Shown: piece after piece, positions 46,587-56,351 of the stretch
How the letters are laid out: every line of letters begins with the position of its first letter
How positions within the stretch are numbered: position 1 is the first letter of the stretch
NCBI RefSeq assembly: GCF_002220365.1
Contig: NZ_MTHB01000256.1
Coordinates: forward strand, 186,001 to 250,000
Direction: 5' to 3'
DNA from: Caballeronia sordidicola
GTDB lineage: Bacteria > Pseudomonadota > Gammaproteobacteria > Burkholderiales > Burkholderiaceae
DNA length: 64,000 bases
Program-made: the position numbers and the translations under genes
The notes under the pieces: model-generated
The model's database searches: none
The model's input: the letters and a program-made list of their open reading frames with translations, nothing else
What the model was told of the DNA's origin: nothing

Positions 46587-48126
46587 TTATCGATGGATTC
46601 CGTTCGTAGCCTTCTTGTCTGCCTGCACGATGGGCCCCGACTTCAAGCGTCCCGTATTGCAGACGCCGGCGCAATGGCCGGATGCGCAGACCGCGGACGC
46701 CGTTCGTTCGGTCCCGGTGCCTGAACCCGTTGATCCGCTGTGGTGGAACAGTTTCGGCGATCCGCTTCTGACGGAGCTGGTCACACGCGCCATCGACAAC
46801 AATCTCGATCTCAAGGTCGCGGCGGCGCGGATCGCCGAGTCGCGGGCGCAGTTCGGGCAAGCGAAAGCGGACGAGTTCCCTACGTTGAACGGTAACGCGT
46901 CCTACACGCGTGAGCTTCAGAGTGCCGATGGCGTTATCGGCCTGCTCGGGGGCAGCGGGTCACCGTCGGCGACAGATACGAACGGGCTGGGCGGACGACA
47001 AGGCGGCATACCGACGCAAAGCGCGACATCGAGTGCATTGCCACCGTTCAACCTGTATCAATATGGCTTCGATGCATCGTGGGAACTCGATCTCTGGGGC
47101 CGCGTGAGGCGCACGGCAGAAAACGCGAGCGCCACCGTCGATGCACAAAACGAAGCGCGGCACGATGCGATCGTGTCGACGGCTGCGGAAGTCGCCCGCG
47201 ATTATCTCAATCTGCGCGGAACGCAGGAAAAGCTGCGCATTACGCGGGAAAACCTCACATTTGCCGAACGCACCGTGCAGTTGACGAACGAGCGTGCCAA
47301 GCATGGACTCGCTACCGATCTCGATGTTGCCAATGCGCAGAGCCAGGCCGAGTCGAACGCCGCGGATATTCCGCAGGCGGAGCAGCAGGAAGCGAAGCTG
47401 ATCAACGCCATTGGCGTCTTGCTCGGGGAGTATCCGCAAACGCTCGCGGCGAAGCTGAAGGAAGCGCCGGCCGTGCCCGTGGTACCACCGCGCGTGCCGA
47501 TCGGGCTTTCGTCGGAACTCGCGAGGCGCAGGCCAGATATCCGCGAGGCGGAAGCGCAGCTTCATGCAGCGACGGCGAATATCGGCGCGGCGAAGGCGGA
47601 TTTTTTCCCCAAGATCACGCTGTCGGGAAGCGTCGCCATTCAGGCGACACAATTCACGAATCTCGGGAGCTGGGGCGCGCGCAGCTACAGTGCGGGGCCG
47701 AGCCTTTCGATTCCCATTTTCGAAGGCGGGCGGTTGCGCTCCACACTTGCCTTGAGAGAGGCGCAGCAGCAGGAGGCGGCGATCACGTACCGCAAGACGG
47801 TGCTCTCGGCCTTCCAGGAAGTCGATGACGCGCTCACGGGCTTTAACGCCGAGCAGCGTCGCCGAGACCGGCTGGATGCAAGCGTGCAAGCGTCAAAACG
47901 CGCATTGGACATCGCAAACCAGCGCTATGTCCGGGGTCTGTCGAATTACCTCGATGTGTTGACGGCGCAAAAAGCCTTGCTGACGAGCGAGCAGCAATGG
48001 GTCGACAGCACGGCGACGGTATCGACGAACCTCGTTGCGCTATACAAGGCGCTGGGCGGCGGGTGGGATGCGCAGGCCGGGCAGTATGCGGGTGGCGGCG
48101 TAGCGTCCACGGCCGGGCGAGAATGA
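46576..48126 (+). CDS. RND-type/EmrAB-associated outer-membrane efflux lipoprotein (NodT/OprM family)
   Basis: This 516-aa outer-membrane channel is made of two OEP repeats. The lipobox LSAC is at residues 14-17, giving a lipid-anchored Cys 17. Family segments are GPDFKRPVLQTPAQWPDA, LWWNSFGDPLLTELVTRAID and NNLDLKVAAARIAESRAQFG, then YLNLRGTQEKLRITRENLTF, RRPDIREAEAQLHAATANIG and ADFFPKITLSGSVAIQ. It completes the tripartite efflux operon. The coding region overlaps emrB. Confidence 0.93.
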   Translation: MRIDYRWIPFVAFLSACTMGPDFKRPVLQTPAQWPDAQTADAVRSVPVPEPVDPLWWNSFGDPLLTELVTRAIDNNLDLKVAAARIAESRAQFGQAKADEFPTLNGNASYTRELQSADGVIGLLGGSGSPSATDTNGLGGRQGGIPTQSATSSALPPFNLYQYGFDASWELDLWGRVRRTAENASATVDAQNEARHDAIVSTAAEVARDYLNLRGTQEKLRITRENLTFAERTVQLTNERAKHGLATDLDVANAQSQAESNAADIPQAEQQEAKLINAIGVLLGEYPQTLAAKLKEAPAVPVVPPRVPIGLSSELARRRPDIREAEAQLHAATANIGAAKADFFPKITLSGSVAIQATQFTNLGSWGARSYSAGPSLSIPIFEGGRLRSTLALREAQQQEAAITYRKTVLSAFQEVDDALTGFNAEQRRRDRLDASVQASKRALDIANQRYVRGLSNYLDVLTAQKALLTSEQQWVDSTATVSTNLVALYKALGGGWDAQAGQYAGGGVASTAGRE

Positions 48127-48220
48127 AGCTGGACGATTGATGTGTTAGACGTTGCCCAGCCGATCCGCCAGAAGTACCCTTGAACCGGATTTTGTCACCA
48201 ATTTTGTCACCACAGAGGCG

Positions 48221-48424
48221 TCATGGACGAGTCGTTTTGTTGCCAAATTCAAGGGACTCTCGATGAAGCGCGTCTCGCGACCGGCTGATGTCGTCCCGTT
48301 TCATAGACAAGTCAAAACGCTCTTCCTCTCTCGGAAGCGGTGACGTGAATGCTCTGAAAACAACAAAGCCGACGAACAACAGAATACAGATAACCGATGG
48401 AATCTCGAACAGTATGTGACTCAT
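48221..48424 (-). CDS. Small single-pass membrane protein, unknown function
   Basis: This 67-aa protein has one strong hydrophobic helix near the N-terminus (IPSVICILLFVGFVVFRAF, about 8-26) and a charged C-terminal tail. A very good ribosome-binding site, GGGAGG, lies four bases before its ATG, which argues for a real gene. No family recognised. It stands alone between the efflux operon and katG; I cannot suggest a function. Confidence 0.5.
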   Translation of the reverse strand: MSHILFEIPSVICILLFVGFVVFRAFTSPLPREEERFDLSMKRDDISRSRDALHRESLEFGNKTTRP

Positions 48425-48551
48425 GGAGCCTCCCGCCGCGCCTCAATGAACGCAAATAACCTTACGAGCTTCCATCGTAGGCCGATCGCCTTGGCTTGAG
48501 AAACGATTAAGTTTCACGTGTATGTGAGAAATATTCGCTTCGTGCGTGGGG

Positions 48552-48574
48552 GTCCTGACCGTCACGGTCAGGAC
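48552..48574. other. Perfect 9-bp hairpin in the efflux-katG spacer
   Basis: GTCCTGACC and GGTCAGGAC are separated by GTCAC. It lies about 130 bases upstream of the small membrane protein gene. It could be a regulatory dyad or part of a transcript end; nothing else in this stretch is recognisable. Confidence 0.4.
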
Positions 48575-48700
48575 AATGAGAACGTGTCAGTTCATGGCCT
48601 AAAACCAACTAAAGTCAGTGGCGACGGAAACGGTGCGTCTCCAACGTCAGTGAGTCGCGTCGCATGCTGATACGCGACCTTTCACACGGCTGGGCAATGC

Positions 48701-48726
48701 CCCGTCAGGACAACAGCCCTGACGGG
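48701..48726 (-). terminator. Hairpin downstream of katG
   Basis: CCCGTCAGG (48701-48709) pairs with CCTGACGGG (48718-48726) with an eight-base loop, 14 bases past the katG stop. Probable terminator without a clear U-tract. Confidence 0.5.
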
Positions 48727-48739
48727 ACGACGCGACCTT

Positions 48740-51001
48740 TTATGCGAGGTCGAACCGGTCGAGGTTCATCACCTTCACCCACGCTGCGACGAAGTCGTGG
48801 ACGAACTTTTCCTGCGCGTCCTCAGTTGCATAGACTTCACTCAGGGCCCGGAGCTGGGATTGGGCGCCGAAGATCAGATCGACGGGAGTGCCGGTCCACT
48901 TTCGCGCGCCGGTCTTCCGGTCACGCCCCTCGAACACATCCCGGGCCGACGAGAGCGACTGCCATTCCGTACCCATGTCGAGCAAGTTGCGGAAGAAGTC
49001 GTTGGTCAGCACTTCCGGGCGGTCGGTGAATGCGCCATGTGAATTCTTCCCGGCATTGACGTTCAGGGCACGCAAGCCGCCAATGAGCACCGTCATCTCC
49101 GGGGCGGTCAGGGTCAGCAGTTGCGCCTTGTCGATCAGCAAAGCCTCCGCCGGAACCTTGAACTTACCCTTCAGATAATTGCGGAAGCCGTCGGCGACTG
49201 GTTCGAGCGCAGCGACTGATTGCACGTCGGTCTGTTCCTGCGAGGCGTCCATGCGGCCCGGCGTGAAAGGCACGGTCACTGGATGCCCGGCGTTTTTCGC
49301 CGCCTGCTCGATGCCGGCGCCCCCGGCCAGCACAATCAAGTCGGCAAGCGACACCTTCTTGCCGCCGGACTGTGCGCTGTTGAACTCACCCTGGATGCCT
49401 TCGAGAACCTTCAACACCTTCGACAACTGCTCAGGCTGGTTGACCTCCCAATCCTTCTGCGGCGCCAGCCGAATGCGCGCGCCATTGGCGCCGCCGCGCT
49501 TGTCGGAACCACGGAAGGTGGACGCCGACGCCCAGGCGGTCGATACCAGCTCCGAGACGGACAGCCCTGACGCCAGGATCTTCTGCTTGAGTGAAGCGAT
49601 GTCCGCCTCTTCGACCAAAGGATGATCTGCCGCCGGGATGGGATCCTGCCAGAGCAGTTCTTCAGCCGGCACTTCCGGGCCGAGATAGCGAACGCGCGGT
49701 CCCATGTCGCGGTGCGTCAACTTGAACCAGGCCCGGGCGAAGGCGTCGGCTAACTGCTCAGGATTTTCCAGGAAGCGCCGCGAGATCTTCTCGTATGCGG
49801 GGTCGAAGCGCAGCGAGAGATCGGTGGTGAGCATGGTTGGCAGCAGCTTCTTCGACGGATCGTGGGCGTGCGGGATCGTTGCGCCGGTATCCTTGGCAAC
49901 CCACTGATTGGCGCCGGCGGGGCTCTTTGTCAGCTCCCATTCGAAGCCGAAGAGGTTTTGGAAGAAGCCGTTGCTCCATTGCGTCGGCGTGCTGGTCCAG
50001 GTGACTTCCAGACCGCTGGTGATCGTATCGCCGCCCTTGCCGCTACCGAAGCTGTTCTTCCAGCCCAGTCCCTGGTTCTCAAGATCGGCAGACTCGGGTT
50101 CGGGACCCACGTTGTCGGCAGGACCGGCTCCGTGCGTCTTGCCAAACGTGTGGCCACCCGCAATCAGCGCGACGGTTTCCTCGTCGTTCATCGCCATGCG
50201 CGCAAAGGTTTCACGGATGTCGTGCGCTGCGGCAAGCGGGTCCGGGTTGCCGTCTGGACCTTCCGGGTTGACATAGATCAGGCCCATCTGCACGGCGCCC
50301 AAGGGATTTTCCAGGTTGCGTCCGCTATCGGTACGGCTGGCCTCTTCGCCGTGCTTCTCTGCGTCGGCTACGATCACGCCGCCGTCGTCGTCTTCGCCCG
50401 CAGCGCCCTTGCCATAGCGGACGTCGCCGCCCAGCCAGGTCTTTTCGTTGCCCCAGTAGACGTCCTGGTCCGGTTCCCATGTGTCCTCGCGGCCGCCGGC
50501 GAAGCCGAAGGTCTTGAAGCCCATGGTCTCGAGCGCGACATTGCCGGTGAGGATCAACAGGTCAGCCCAGGAAATCTTCTGGCCATACTTCTGCTTGATC
50601 GGCCAGAGCAGGCGGCGAGCTTTGTCCAGGCTGACATTGTCCGGCCAACTGTTGAGCGGCGCGAAACGCTGCTGGCCGCGCCCGGCACCACCGCGGCCGT
50701 CGCCAATGCGGTACGTGCCAGCGCTGTGCCAAGCCATGCGGATAAATAGCGGACCGTAGTGGCCGAAGTCCGCCGGCCACCAATCCTGCGAATCGGTCAT
50801 CAGCGCCGCGAGGTCCTTCTTTACCGCAGCCAGGTCAAGGCTCTTGAAAGCCTCGGCGTAGTTGAAGCCGTTGTCCATCGGGTTGGACTTGCCGGAATGC
50901 TGGCTGAGCAGGTCCACCCGCAGTTGCTTCGGCCACCAGTCACGGTTCGTCGTGCCGCCGCCCGCGGCATGGTTGAACGGACACTTTGCGTCATTTGACA
51001 T
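48740..51001 (-). CDS. katG: Catalase-peroxidase KatG
   Basis: This 753-aa bifunctional haem enzyme removes hydrogen peroxide. The distal pocket is FIRMAWHSAGTYR (Arg, Trp, His) and the proximal haem histidine is in ALIAGGHTFGKTHGAGP. The Trp-Tyr-Met adduct is formed by the Trp of RMAWHSAG, the Tyr of MGLIYVNPEGP and the Met of FARMAMNDEETVAL. Loop 1, just before the adduct tyrosine, has a longer acidic stretch (GAAGEDDDGGVIVADAEKHG and following) than the short version in M. tuberculosis. Longer loops of this kind occur in other KatGs, so I do not read it as novel. The ATG at 51001 has AAGGAGA upstream. It would protect against oxidative stress and is likely OxyR-regulated. Confidence 0.96.
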   Translation of the reverse strand: MSNDAKCPFNHAAGGGTTNRDWWPKQLRVDLLSQHSGKSNPMDNGFNYAEAFKSLDLAAVKKDLAALMTDSQDWWPADFGHYGPLFIRMAWHSAGTYRIGDGRGGAGRGQQRFAPLNSWPDNVSLDKARRLLWPIKQKYGQKISWADLLILTGNVALETMGFKTFGFAGGREDTWEPDQDVYWGNEKTWLGGDVRYGKGAAGEDDDGGVIVADAEKHGEEASRTDSGRNLENPLGAVQMGLIYVNPEGPDGNPDPLAAAHDIRETFARMAMNDEETVALIAGGHTFGKTHGAGPADNVGPEPESADLENQGLGWKNSFGSGKGGDTITSGLEVTWTSTPTQWSNGFFQNLFGFEWELTKSPAGANQWVAKDTGATIPHAHDPSKKLLPTMLTTDLSLRFDPAYEKISRRFLENPEQLADAFARAWFKLTHRDMGPRVRYLGPEVPAEELLWQDPIPAADHPLVEEADIASLKQKILASGLSVSELVSTAWASASTFRGSDKRGGANGARIRLAPQKDWEVNQPEQLSKVLKVLEGIQGEFNSAQSGGKKVSLADLIVLAGGAGIEQAAKNAGHPVTVPFTPGRMDASQEQTDVQSVAALEPVADGFRNYLKGKFKVPAEALLIDKAQLLTLTAPEMTVLIGGLRALNVNAGKNSHGAFTDRPEVLTNDFFRNLLDMGTEWQSLSSARDVFEGRDRKTGARKWTGTPVDLIFGAQSQLRALSEVYATEDAQEKFVHDFVAAWVKVMNLDRFDLA

Positions 51002-51423
51002 GCGTTATCTCCTTCAGAGGACGTACCCACTACTTTTTCTTTAGGGCGTTAGGCTTTCATGGTGCACTGCATCGATGGCCCCGCGCCCGCGGGTCTTCCG
51101 GGAAATCCCGTGGTGGGCTCATGCTGTTGATCACCCGAGGCGCAAGCTATTACTCCGGCATGCGATGTCGTAGCGTACATTGAACGAGCACTGCTCGCGT
51201 TGGCGACGCCTGCTCCAGTCAAATATAAGCGCGTGTGATCATCAACAGAATTAGATTCGTGCAATGCCGTTGATAGGTCACAGCTATATCGTGACGGACG
51301 TAGACCCCCGGCCGTGCTGCCTGATCGTGCCGTCCGATCTCGTCGATAGTAGACGATCAACACGCAATACGACATCAAATCGCGGACCTCTCTTGTAGGC
51401 GTTCTTCGCTAATACCCCAAGGT
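51002..51423. other. Intergenic region upstream of katG
   Basis: This stretch of about 420 bases between katG and a LysR gene must hold the katG promoter. I see no gene, RNA or clear operator in it. Confidence 0.55.
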
Positions 51424-52323
51424 TTAAAACGCTCCCCTCTCAAGTTCGGCGAACAGCCAATCCTGGAAGCTACGCAGCTTTGGCAATTCCGCTCGCGACT
51501 TCAACAGGTTCAACGTATAGCCTTGCACGTTTAATCCGTCGAACCCGAACGGCGCCACCAGCCTCCCGGTTTCCAGTTCACGTTGCGCCAAAAGCAGGCT
51601 TTCCAGGCAGACGCCCAGACCATCGACCGCCGCGCTGATCGCCATGAACGAGCGATCGAAGCGCGGCCCGCGTCCGATGTCGAGCCGAGTCTTTCGATGC
51701 AGACGCATCCAGTCACGCCAGCCGACCAGACATCCCTCGCTGTGAATTAGCGGATGGTGCTGCAAGTCGGCGACGCCGCGCAGCGGATAAACGCCCGCCA
51801 TGAGCGCCGGCGCGCACAACGCAACGATCTTCTCCGGCGGCAGTTCGAGCACCATCGTGCCGGCCGGTTGCAATTTCCGGGGACCGTAGCGGATGTCGAT
51901 GTCGACCGCCTCCGAAATCAGATTCACTGCCTCTGACGATGCATTCAAACGCACATCGATATCCGGATGCGCTGCGCTGAATCGCGCAATGCGCGGCATC
52001 AGCCATTGCGTCGCAAAGCTCGGCGTTGAATGGATCGTAAGGATGTCGCTCTTCGCGACCCGGCCGATCTCGCGGGTCGCCACGTCGATCCTCGCAAACG
52101 CCGAGGTTATTTCCTCCGCGTATTGCCGTCCGGAGTCCGTCAGGATCACCGAGCGGTGCAGCCGATGGAACAAGCGGATCGCCAATTGATCTTCGAGCAG
52201 CTTGATTTGATGGCTGATGGCGGAGGGCGTCACGAACAATTCTTCTGCTGCGAACGCGAACGACGAGAGCCGCGCGGCGGCTTCGAATGCTTGTATCGAC
52301 TTGAGAGTGACGCGATTGTGCAT
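51424..52323 (-). CDS. LysR-family regulator (GcvA-like) of the transketolase/TRAP locus
   Basis: This 299-aa regulator has the HTH LKSIQAFEAAARLSSFAFAA, EELFVTPSAISHQIKLLEDQ and an effector domain with HSTPSFATQWLMPRIARFSA. The pattern is of the GcvA branch. It is divergent from the split transketolase operon beginning at 52460, with a 136-base spacer carrying a palindrome 14 bases before its own start. It probably senses the TRAP substrate or an intermediate. Confidence 0.92.
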   Translation of the reverse strand: MHNRVTLKSIQAFEAAARLSSFAFAAEELFVTPSAISHQIKLLEDQLAIRLFHRLHRSVILTDSGRQYAEEITSAFARIDVATREIGRVAKSDILTIHSTPSFATQWLMPRIARFSAAHPDIDVRLNASSEAVNLISEAVDIDIRYGPRKLQPAGTMVLELPPEKIVALCAPALMAGVYPLRGVADLQHHPLIHSEGCLVGWRDWMRLHRKTRLDIGRGPRFDRSFMAISAAVDGLGVCLESLLLAQRELETGRLVAPFGFDGLNVQGYTLNLLKSRAELPKLRSFQDWLFAELERGAF

Positions 52324-52336
52324 GGCAGCATCAAGG

Positions 52337-52349
52337 TGAATTCAATTCA
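52337..52349. promoter_or_regulatory. 13-base palindrome in the LysR-transketolase spacer
   Basis: TGAATT-C-AATTCA is a perfect palindrome just upstream of the LysR start. Possible autoregulatory binding site. Confidence 0.4.
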
Positions 52350-52459
52350 TCCATTGACCATCTTAATTCGTTTGAGCGCTGACGGCAGGGATATTACGCT
52401 TGAATCATTGGCAGCGGCATTGACGCGGCCCATGCAACGGAACCCTCGAGGACACCAAA

Positions 52460-53305
52460 GTGAACATTAGCGAAACCGCGCCCTATGCCGAACTCGCGGA
52501 GCACGCCTATCAGATCCGCCGCAACGCGCTGCGCATGGGCGAGGTGCAAGGACAGGGCTATATCGGGCAGGCACTCGACATCGCCGATGTGCTGGCCGTC
52601 GCTTACTTCCGCGCCATGCGCTATCGCGCCGAGGACCCCGAGTGGGAGGGCCGCGACCGCTTCCTGCTATCCAACGGCCATTACGCGATCGCGCTCTACG
52701 CTGCGCTGATCGAGGCCGGCATCATCGCCGACGAGGAACTCGAGACCTATGGCAGCGACGATAGCCGCCTGCCGATGTCCGGCATGGCGAGCTACACCCC
52801 GGGCATGGAGATGTCCGGCGGCTCGTTAGGGCAGGGTCTGACGATTGCGGTCGGCCGGTGTCTTGGCCTGAAGCGCAAAGGTTCCGACGCGTTTGTCTAC
52901 ACGCTCTTCTCCGACGGCGAACTGGACGAAGGCGCGGTGTGGGAAGGGATCATGTCCGCCGCCCATTGGCGGCTGGACAACCTGATCGCGATGGTTGACG
53001 TGAACAACCAGCAGGCGGACGGGCCGTCCTCGACCGTCATGGCGTTCGAGCCGCTGGTCGACAAGCTGCTGGCGTTCGGCTGGTTCGTACAACGCGTGGA
53101 CGGCAACGATCTCGCCGCCGTCGTTGCCGCTTTCGATGCAGCGCGCGCGCATCCCGAAGCGCAACCGCGGATTATCGTCTGCGATACGCGGATGGGTTGC
53201 GGCGTGCCGTTTCTAGAAGCACGTGAGAAGAACCACTTTATCCGCGTCGATGCGCATGAGTGGCAACTTGCATTGCAAGCGCTGGAAGCCGGGAAAACCG
53301 TATGA
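52460..53305 (+). CDS. Split transketolase, N-terminal (ThDP pyrophosphate-binding) subunit
   Basis: This 281-aa protein equals the N-terminal third of transketolase and binds the diphosphate and metal end of thiamine diphosphate. The binding motif is SDGELDEGAVWEG...VDVNNQQ (about 153-190), with SDG where most transketolases have GDG. GHYAIALYAALIEAG, MEMSGGSLGQGLTIAVGRCL and the C-terminal CDTRMGCGVPFLEAREKNHF fit the family. It starts with GTG. It overlaps the partner subunit gene by four bases, so the two are co-translated and form one enzyme. Confidence 0.92.
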   Translation: MNISETAPYAELAEHAYQIRRNALRMGEVQGQGYIGQALDIADVLAVAYFRAMRYRAEDPEWEGRDRFLLSNGHYAIALYAALIEAGIIADEELETYGSDDSRLPMSGMASYTPGMEMSGGSLGQGLTIAVGRCLGLKRKGSDAFVYTLFSDGELDEGAVWEGIMSAAHWRLDNLIAMVDVNNQQADGPSSTVMAFEPLVDKLLAFGWFVQRVDGNDLAAVVAAFDAARAHPEAQPRIIVCDTRMGCGVPFLEAREKNHFIRVDAHEWQLALQALEAGKTV

Positions 53306-54300
53306 GCGCCGCAACACCGAAACCGCGTCTGAAAACCTCGGCGATGATCGCCTCGATCGCGGGCGAAGGACAAATTACGCGCTCGGCTCCGTTCGGCCAC
53401 GCACTGGTCGAGCTGGCGCGCAACCGTCCTGAAGTGGTCGGCATGACCGCCGATCTAGGCAAATACACTGACCTGCATCTATTCGCGAAGGAGTATCCCG
53501 AGCGCTACTACCAGATGGGGATGGCCGAGCAACTGCTGATGGGCGCCGCCGCCGGCATGGCACACGAAGGATCGCAGCCGTTCGTCACCACGTACGCGGT
53601 GTTCGCCGCGCGCCGTGCCTATGACTTCATTCACCAGGCGATTGCCGAGGACAACCTCGATGTCAAGATCGTCTGCGCATTGCCCGGCCTCACGACCGGC
53701 TACGGCCCGAGTCACCAGGCGGCCGAAGATCTTGCGCTGTTCCGTGCGATGCCGAACCTCACGGTGATCGATCCGTGCGACGCGCTCGAAATCGAGCAGA
53801 TGGTGCCGGCGATCGCCGACCATCGCGGGCCGGTCTACGCGCGGCTGTTGCGCGGCAACGTGCCGCTCGTGCTCGACGAATACGACTACCAGTTCGAAAT
53901 CGGCCGAGCCAAGCTGCTACGCGACGGCGCCGAGGTGCTGATCATCTCGACGGGGATCATGACCATGCGTGCCCTGGAAACGGCCAAGGCGCTGGCGACC
54001 GATCGCATCGACGTGGGCGTGCTGCACGTGCCGACCATCAAGCCGCTCGACACCGCCACGCTGCTGCGCGAAGCACGCCGTTCCGGCCGCCTCGTCGTGG
54101 TGGCGGAGAATCACACGGTAGTCGGCGGCCTGGGCGAGGCGGTCGCCGCGGTGCTGTTGACCAATGGCGTGACGCCGCCATTTCGCCAGATCGGACTGCC
54201 CGACGCGTTCCTCGACGCCGGTGCGCTGCCCACCTTGCACGACCGTTACGGCATTTCCACGCAAGCAATGTGCGACACGATCAAAGGCTGGCTTCGATAG
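53302..54300 (+). CDS. Split transketolase, C-terminal (pyrimidine-binding) subunit
   Basis: This 332-aa partner supplies the pyrimidine-binding and C-terminal domains. The ATG at 53302 lies in an ATGA overlap. Segments APFGHALVELARNRPEVVGM, TADLGKYTDLHLFAKEYPER and YYQMGMAEQLLMGAAAGMAH include the Glu that activates thiamine diphosphate. YARLLRGNVPLVLDEYDYQF begins the C-terminal domain. The two-gene form is common in Alphaproteobacteria, Betaproteobacteria and Firmicutes sugar clusters where the donor ketose is unusual. Confidence 0.92.
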   Translation: MSAATPKPRLKTSAMIASIAGEGQITRSAPFGHALVELARNRPEVVGMTADLGKYTDLHLFAKEYPERYYQMGMAEQLLMGAAAGMAHEGSQPFVTTYAVFAARRAYDFIHQAIAEDNLDVKIVCALPGLTTGYGPSHQAAEDLALFRAMPNLTVIDPCDALEIEQMVPAIADHRGPVYARLLRGNVPLVLDEYDYQFEIGRAKLLRDGAEVLIISTGIMTMRALETAKALATDRIDVGVLHVPTIKPLDTATLLREARRSGRLVVVAENHTVVGGLGEAVAAVLLTNGVTPPFRQIGLPDAFLDAGALPTLHDRYGISTQAMCDTIKGWLR

Positions 54301-54384
54301 ATGCCGCAGACGCCCGTAGTCGCCGGCGATAAAAATTCGGATGACGAAGCAAACCATCAACATCACGTTCAGGAGATTCGCATC

Positions 54385-55149
54385 ATGTCAGAGTCACGTC
54401 TACTCGACGGCAAGGTCGCCGTCATTTCCGGCGGCGCGTCGCCGCGCGGCATCGGCATGGCAACCGCCCGTATGTTCGCCGCGCACGGCGCGCGCATCGC
54501 TATCTTTGATCTCGACGAAGCCGCCGCGGTCGAAGCCGCTGCGTCGATCGGGCCCGAACATCGGGGCTACGTGTGCAACGTGACCGACCGTGGCGCCTGC
54601 CAGGCCGCTGTCGAGCGCACTGTCGCCGATTTTTCTTCGATCGATATTCTGATCAACAACGCCGGCATTACCCAGGCCGCCAAGCTGCTCGAGATCGACC
54701 CTGAAAGCTGGGACCGTATCCTCGACGTCAACCTGCGTGGTGTGCTGTACCTGTCGCAAGCGGTCGTCCCGCAGATGAAGAAACAGAAGAGCGGATCGAT
54801 TGGCTGCATGTCGTCGGTGTCCGCCCAGCGCGGCGGCGGCATTCTTGGCGGCCCCCATTACTCGGCTGCGAAGGCCGGCGTGCTGGGCCTCGCCAAAGCC
54901 ATGGCGCGAGAACTCGGCAACGACGGCATCCGCGTGAACTGCGTGACGCCGGGCCTTATCCAGACCGACATCAACGCGGGCAAGATCACCGACGACAAGC
55001 GCGTCGAAATTCTCGCCGGCATTCCGCTTAACCGTCTGGGCGTACCTGACGATGTGGCCGGCGCATTCCTGTTCCTCGCGTCGAACCTGTCGTCGTATAT
55101 TACCGGCGCGGTGATCGACGTGAATGGTGGCATGCTGATTCACGGCTGA
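54385..55149 (+). CDS. Short-chain dehydrogenase/reductase (FabG-like)
   Basis: This 254-aa NAD(P)-dependent oxidoreductase has the cofactor motif SGGASPRGIGMATARMFAAH, the NNAG motif in LINNAGITQAAKL, the catalytic Ser in GCMSSVSAQRGG and Tyr/Lys in HYSAAKAGVLGL. The C-terminal segment ITGAVIDVNGGMLIHG is standard. The ATG at 54385 has AGGAG nine bases upstream; the frame opens 28 codons earlier without similarity. In context it probably oxidises or reduces the polyol or ketose taken up by the TRAP system. Confidence 0.92.
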   Translation: MSESRLLDGKVAVISGGASPRGIGMATARMFAAHGARIAIFDLDEAAAVEAAASIGPEHRGYVCNVTDRGACQAAVERTVADFSSIDILINNAGITQAAKLLEIDPESWDRILDVNLRGVLYLSQAVVPQMKKQKSGSIGCMSSVSAQRGGGILGGPHYSAAKAGVLGLAKAMARELGNDGIRVNCVTPGLIQTDINAGKITDDKRVEILAGIPLNRLGVPDDVAGAFLFLASNLSSYITGAVIDVNGGMLIHG

Positions 55150-55303
55150 CGCCCCTGGCGAAGGCGGGCCGTCTGGCGGGAGACCGGGCGGCGGCGATAA
55201 AGACTGTGTAGTAAAGAACAAACGACCGCGGCGAGCGACACGTGCAGCCGCTGCGGTTCAGATTCGAAAACTATAACGACACGCCATATTGGAGGAAGAC
55301 ACC

Positions 55304-56347
55304 ATGACTACGCGTTCAAACGTCCCGCAGGGCATCAGCCGCCGCACCTTTCTGAAGGCCGGCGCCACCTTGTCCGCCGCCGTGCCGCTATGGAGCATCT
55401 CGCGCCGCGCGATTGCCGCTCCTGAGTTTTCGTACAAGCTCGCGACCGGCCAGGATCCGACCCACCCGGTCAACATCCGCGCTCAGGAGGCGATCAATCA
55501 CATTCGTGAGGCGACCAACGGCCGCCTCGATATCAAGCTGTTTCCGCAGAATCAGCTTGGCTCCGACACCGATCTGCTGTCCCAAGTGCGCAATGGCGGC
55601 GTCGAGTTCTTCAACCAGGCCTCGTCGATTCTGGCGACACTCACGCCCGCTGCGGGCATCGTCAACACTGGCTTCGCGTTCAAGGACTACGACGCGGTGT
55701 GGAAGGCGATGGACGGCGATCTCGGCACCTATATCCGTGCGCAGATCGCGAAGTCGGGCATTGTCTCGGTGAGCAAGGTCTGGGACAACGGCTTCCGGCA
55801 GATCAGTTCATCGACCCGGGCGTTGCGCGCGCCGGCCGATCTGAAGGGCTTCAAGATCCGCGTGCCGCAAGCGCCGATGCTGACCTCGCTGTTCAAGGCG
55901 CTCGACGCGGGGCCCTCACCGATCAATTTCAACGAGCTGTATTCGGCGTTGCAAACCGGCGTGGTGGAGGGCCAGGAAAATCCACTGCCGATCATCGCGA
56001 CCGCCAAGCTCTATGAAGTGCAGAAGTACATCAGCCTCACGTCGCATGTGTGGGACGGTTACTGGATTCTCGGCAACCGCCCCGCATGGGAGCGCCTGCC
56101 AGCCGACATCCGCGCAATCGTCACCCGCGAATTCGAAAAGGCCGCGATGCTGCAACGTGCGGACATTGCCAAGCTCAGCATCTCGTTGCGCGACGACCTG
56201 AAAGCGAAAGGCATTAGCTTTATCGACGTCGACCGTGAAGCCTTCCGTGGCGCGCTCGCCAAGACGAGCTTCTATCACGACTGGAAAGCCAAATACGGCG
56301 ACGAGGCGTGGGGGCTGCTGGAGAAGTCCGTCGGAAAACTGGGGTAA
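55304..56347 (+). CDS. TRAP transporter solute-binding protein (DctP family), Tat-exported
   Basis: This 347-aa periplasmic receptor has a twin-arginine signal, ISRRTFLKAGATLSAA, cleaved after AIAA. Segments FSYKLATGQDPTHPVNIRAQ, NGRLDIKLFPQNQLGSDTDL, GLVEGQ-like GVVEGQENPLPIIATAKLYE and VQKYISLTSHVWDGYWIL identify DctP proteins. Its conserved arginine for a carboxylate or equivalent group is in FKIRVPQAPM. The ATG at 55304 has TGGAGGA upstream. It feeds the fused membrane protein encoded directly downstream. Confidence 0.92.
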   Translation: MTTRSNVPQGISRRTFLKAGATLSAAVPLWSISRRAIAAPEFSYKLATGQDPTHPVNIRAQEAINHIREATNGRLDIKLFPQNQLGSDTDLLSQVRNGGVEFFNQASSILATLTPAAGIVNTGFAFKDYDAVWKAMDGDLGTYIRAQIAKSGIVSVSKVWDNGFRQISSSTRALRAPADLKGFKIRVPQAPMLTSLFKALDAGPSPINFNELYSALQTGVVEGQENPLPIIATAKLYEVQKYISLTSHVWDGYWILGNRPAWERLPADIRAIVTREFEKAAMLQRADIAKLSISLRDDLKAKGISFIDVDREAFRGALAKTSFYHDWKAKYGDEAWGLLEKSVGKLG

Positions 56348-56351
56348 TGCG

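Noticed and set aside
48740..51001. Acidic insertion in KatG loop 1 as a novelty
   Set aside because: Longer versions of this loop exist in other KatG proteins, so it is variation within the family.
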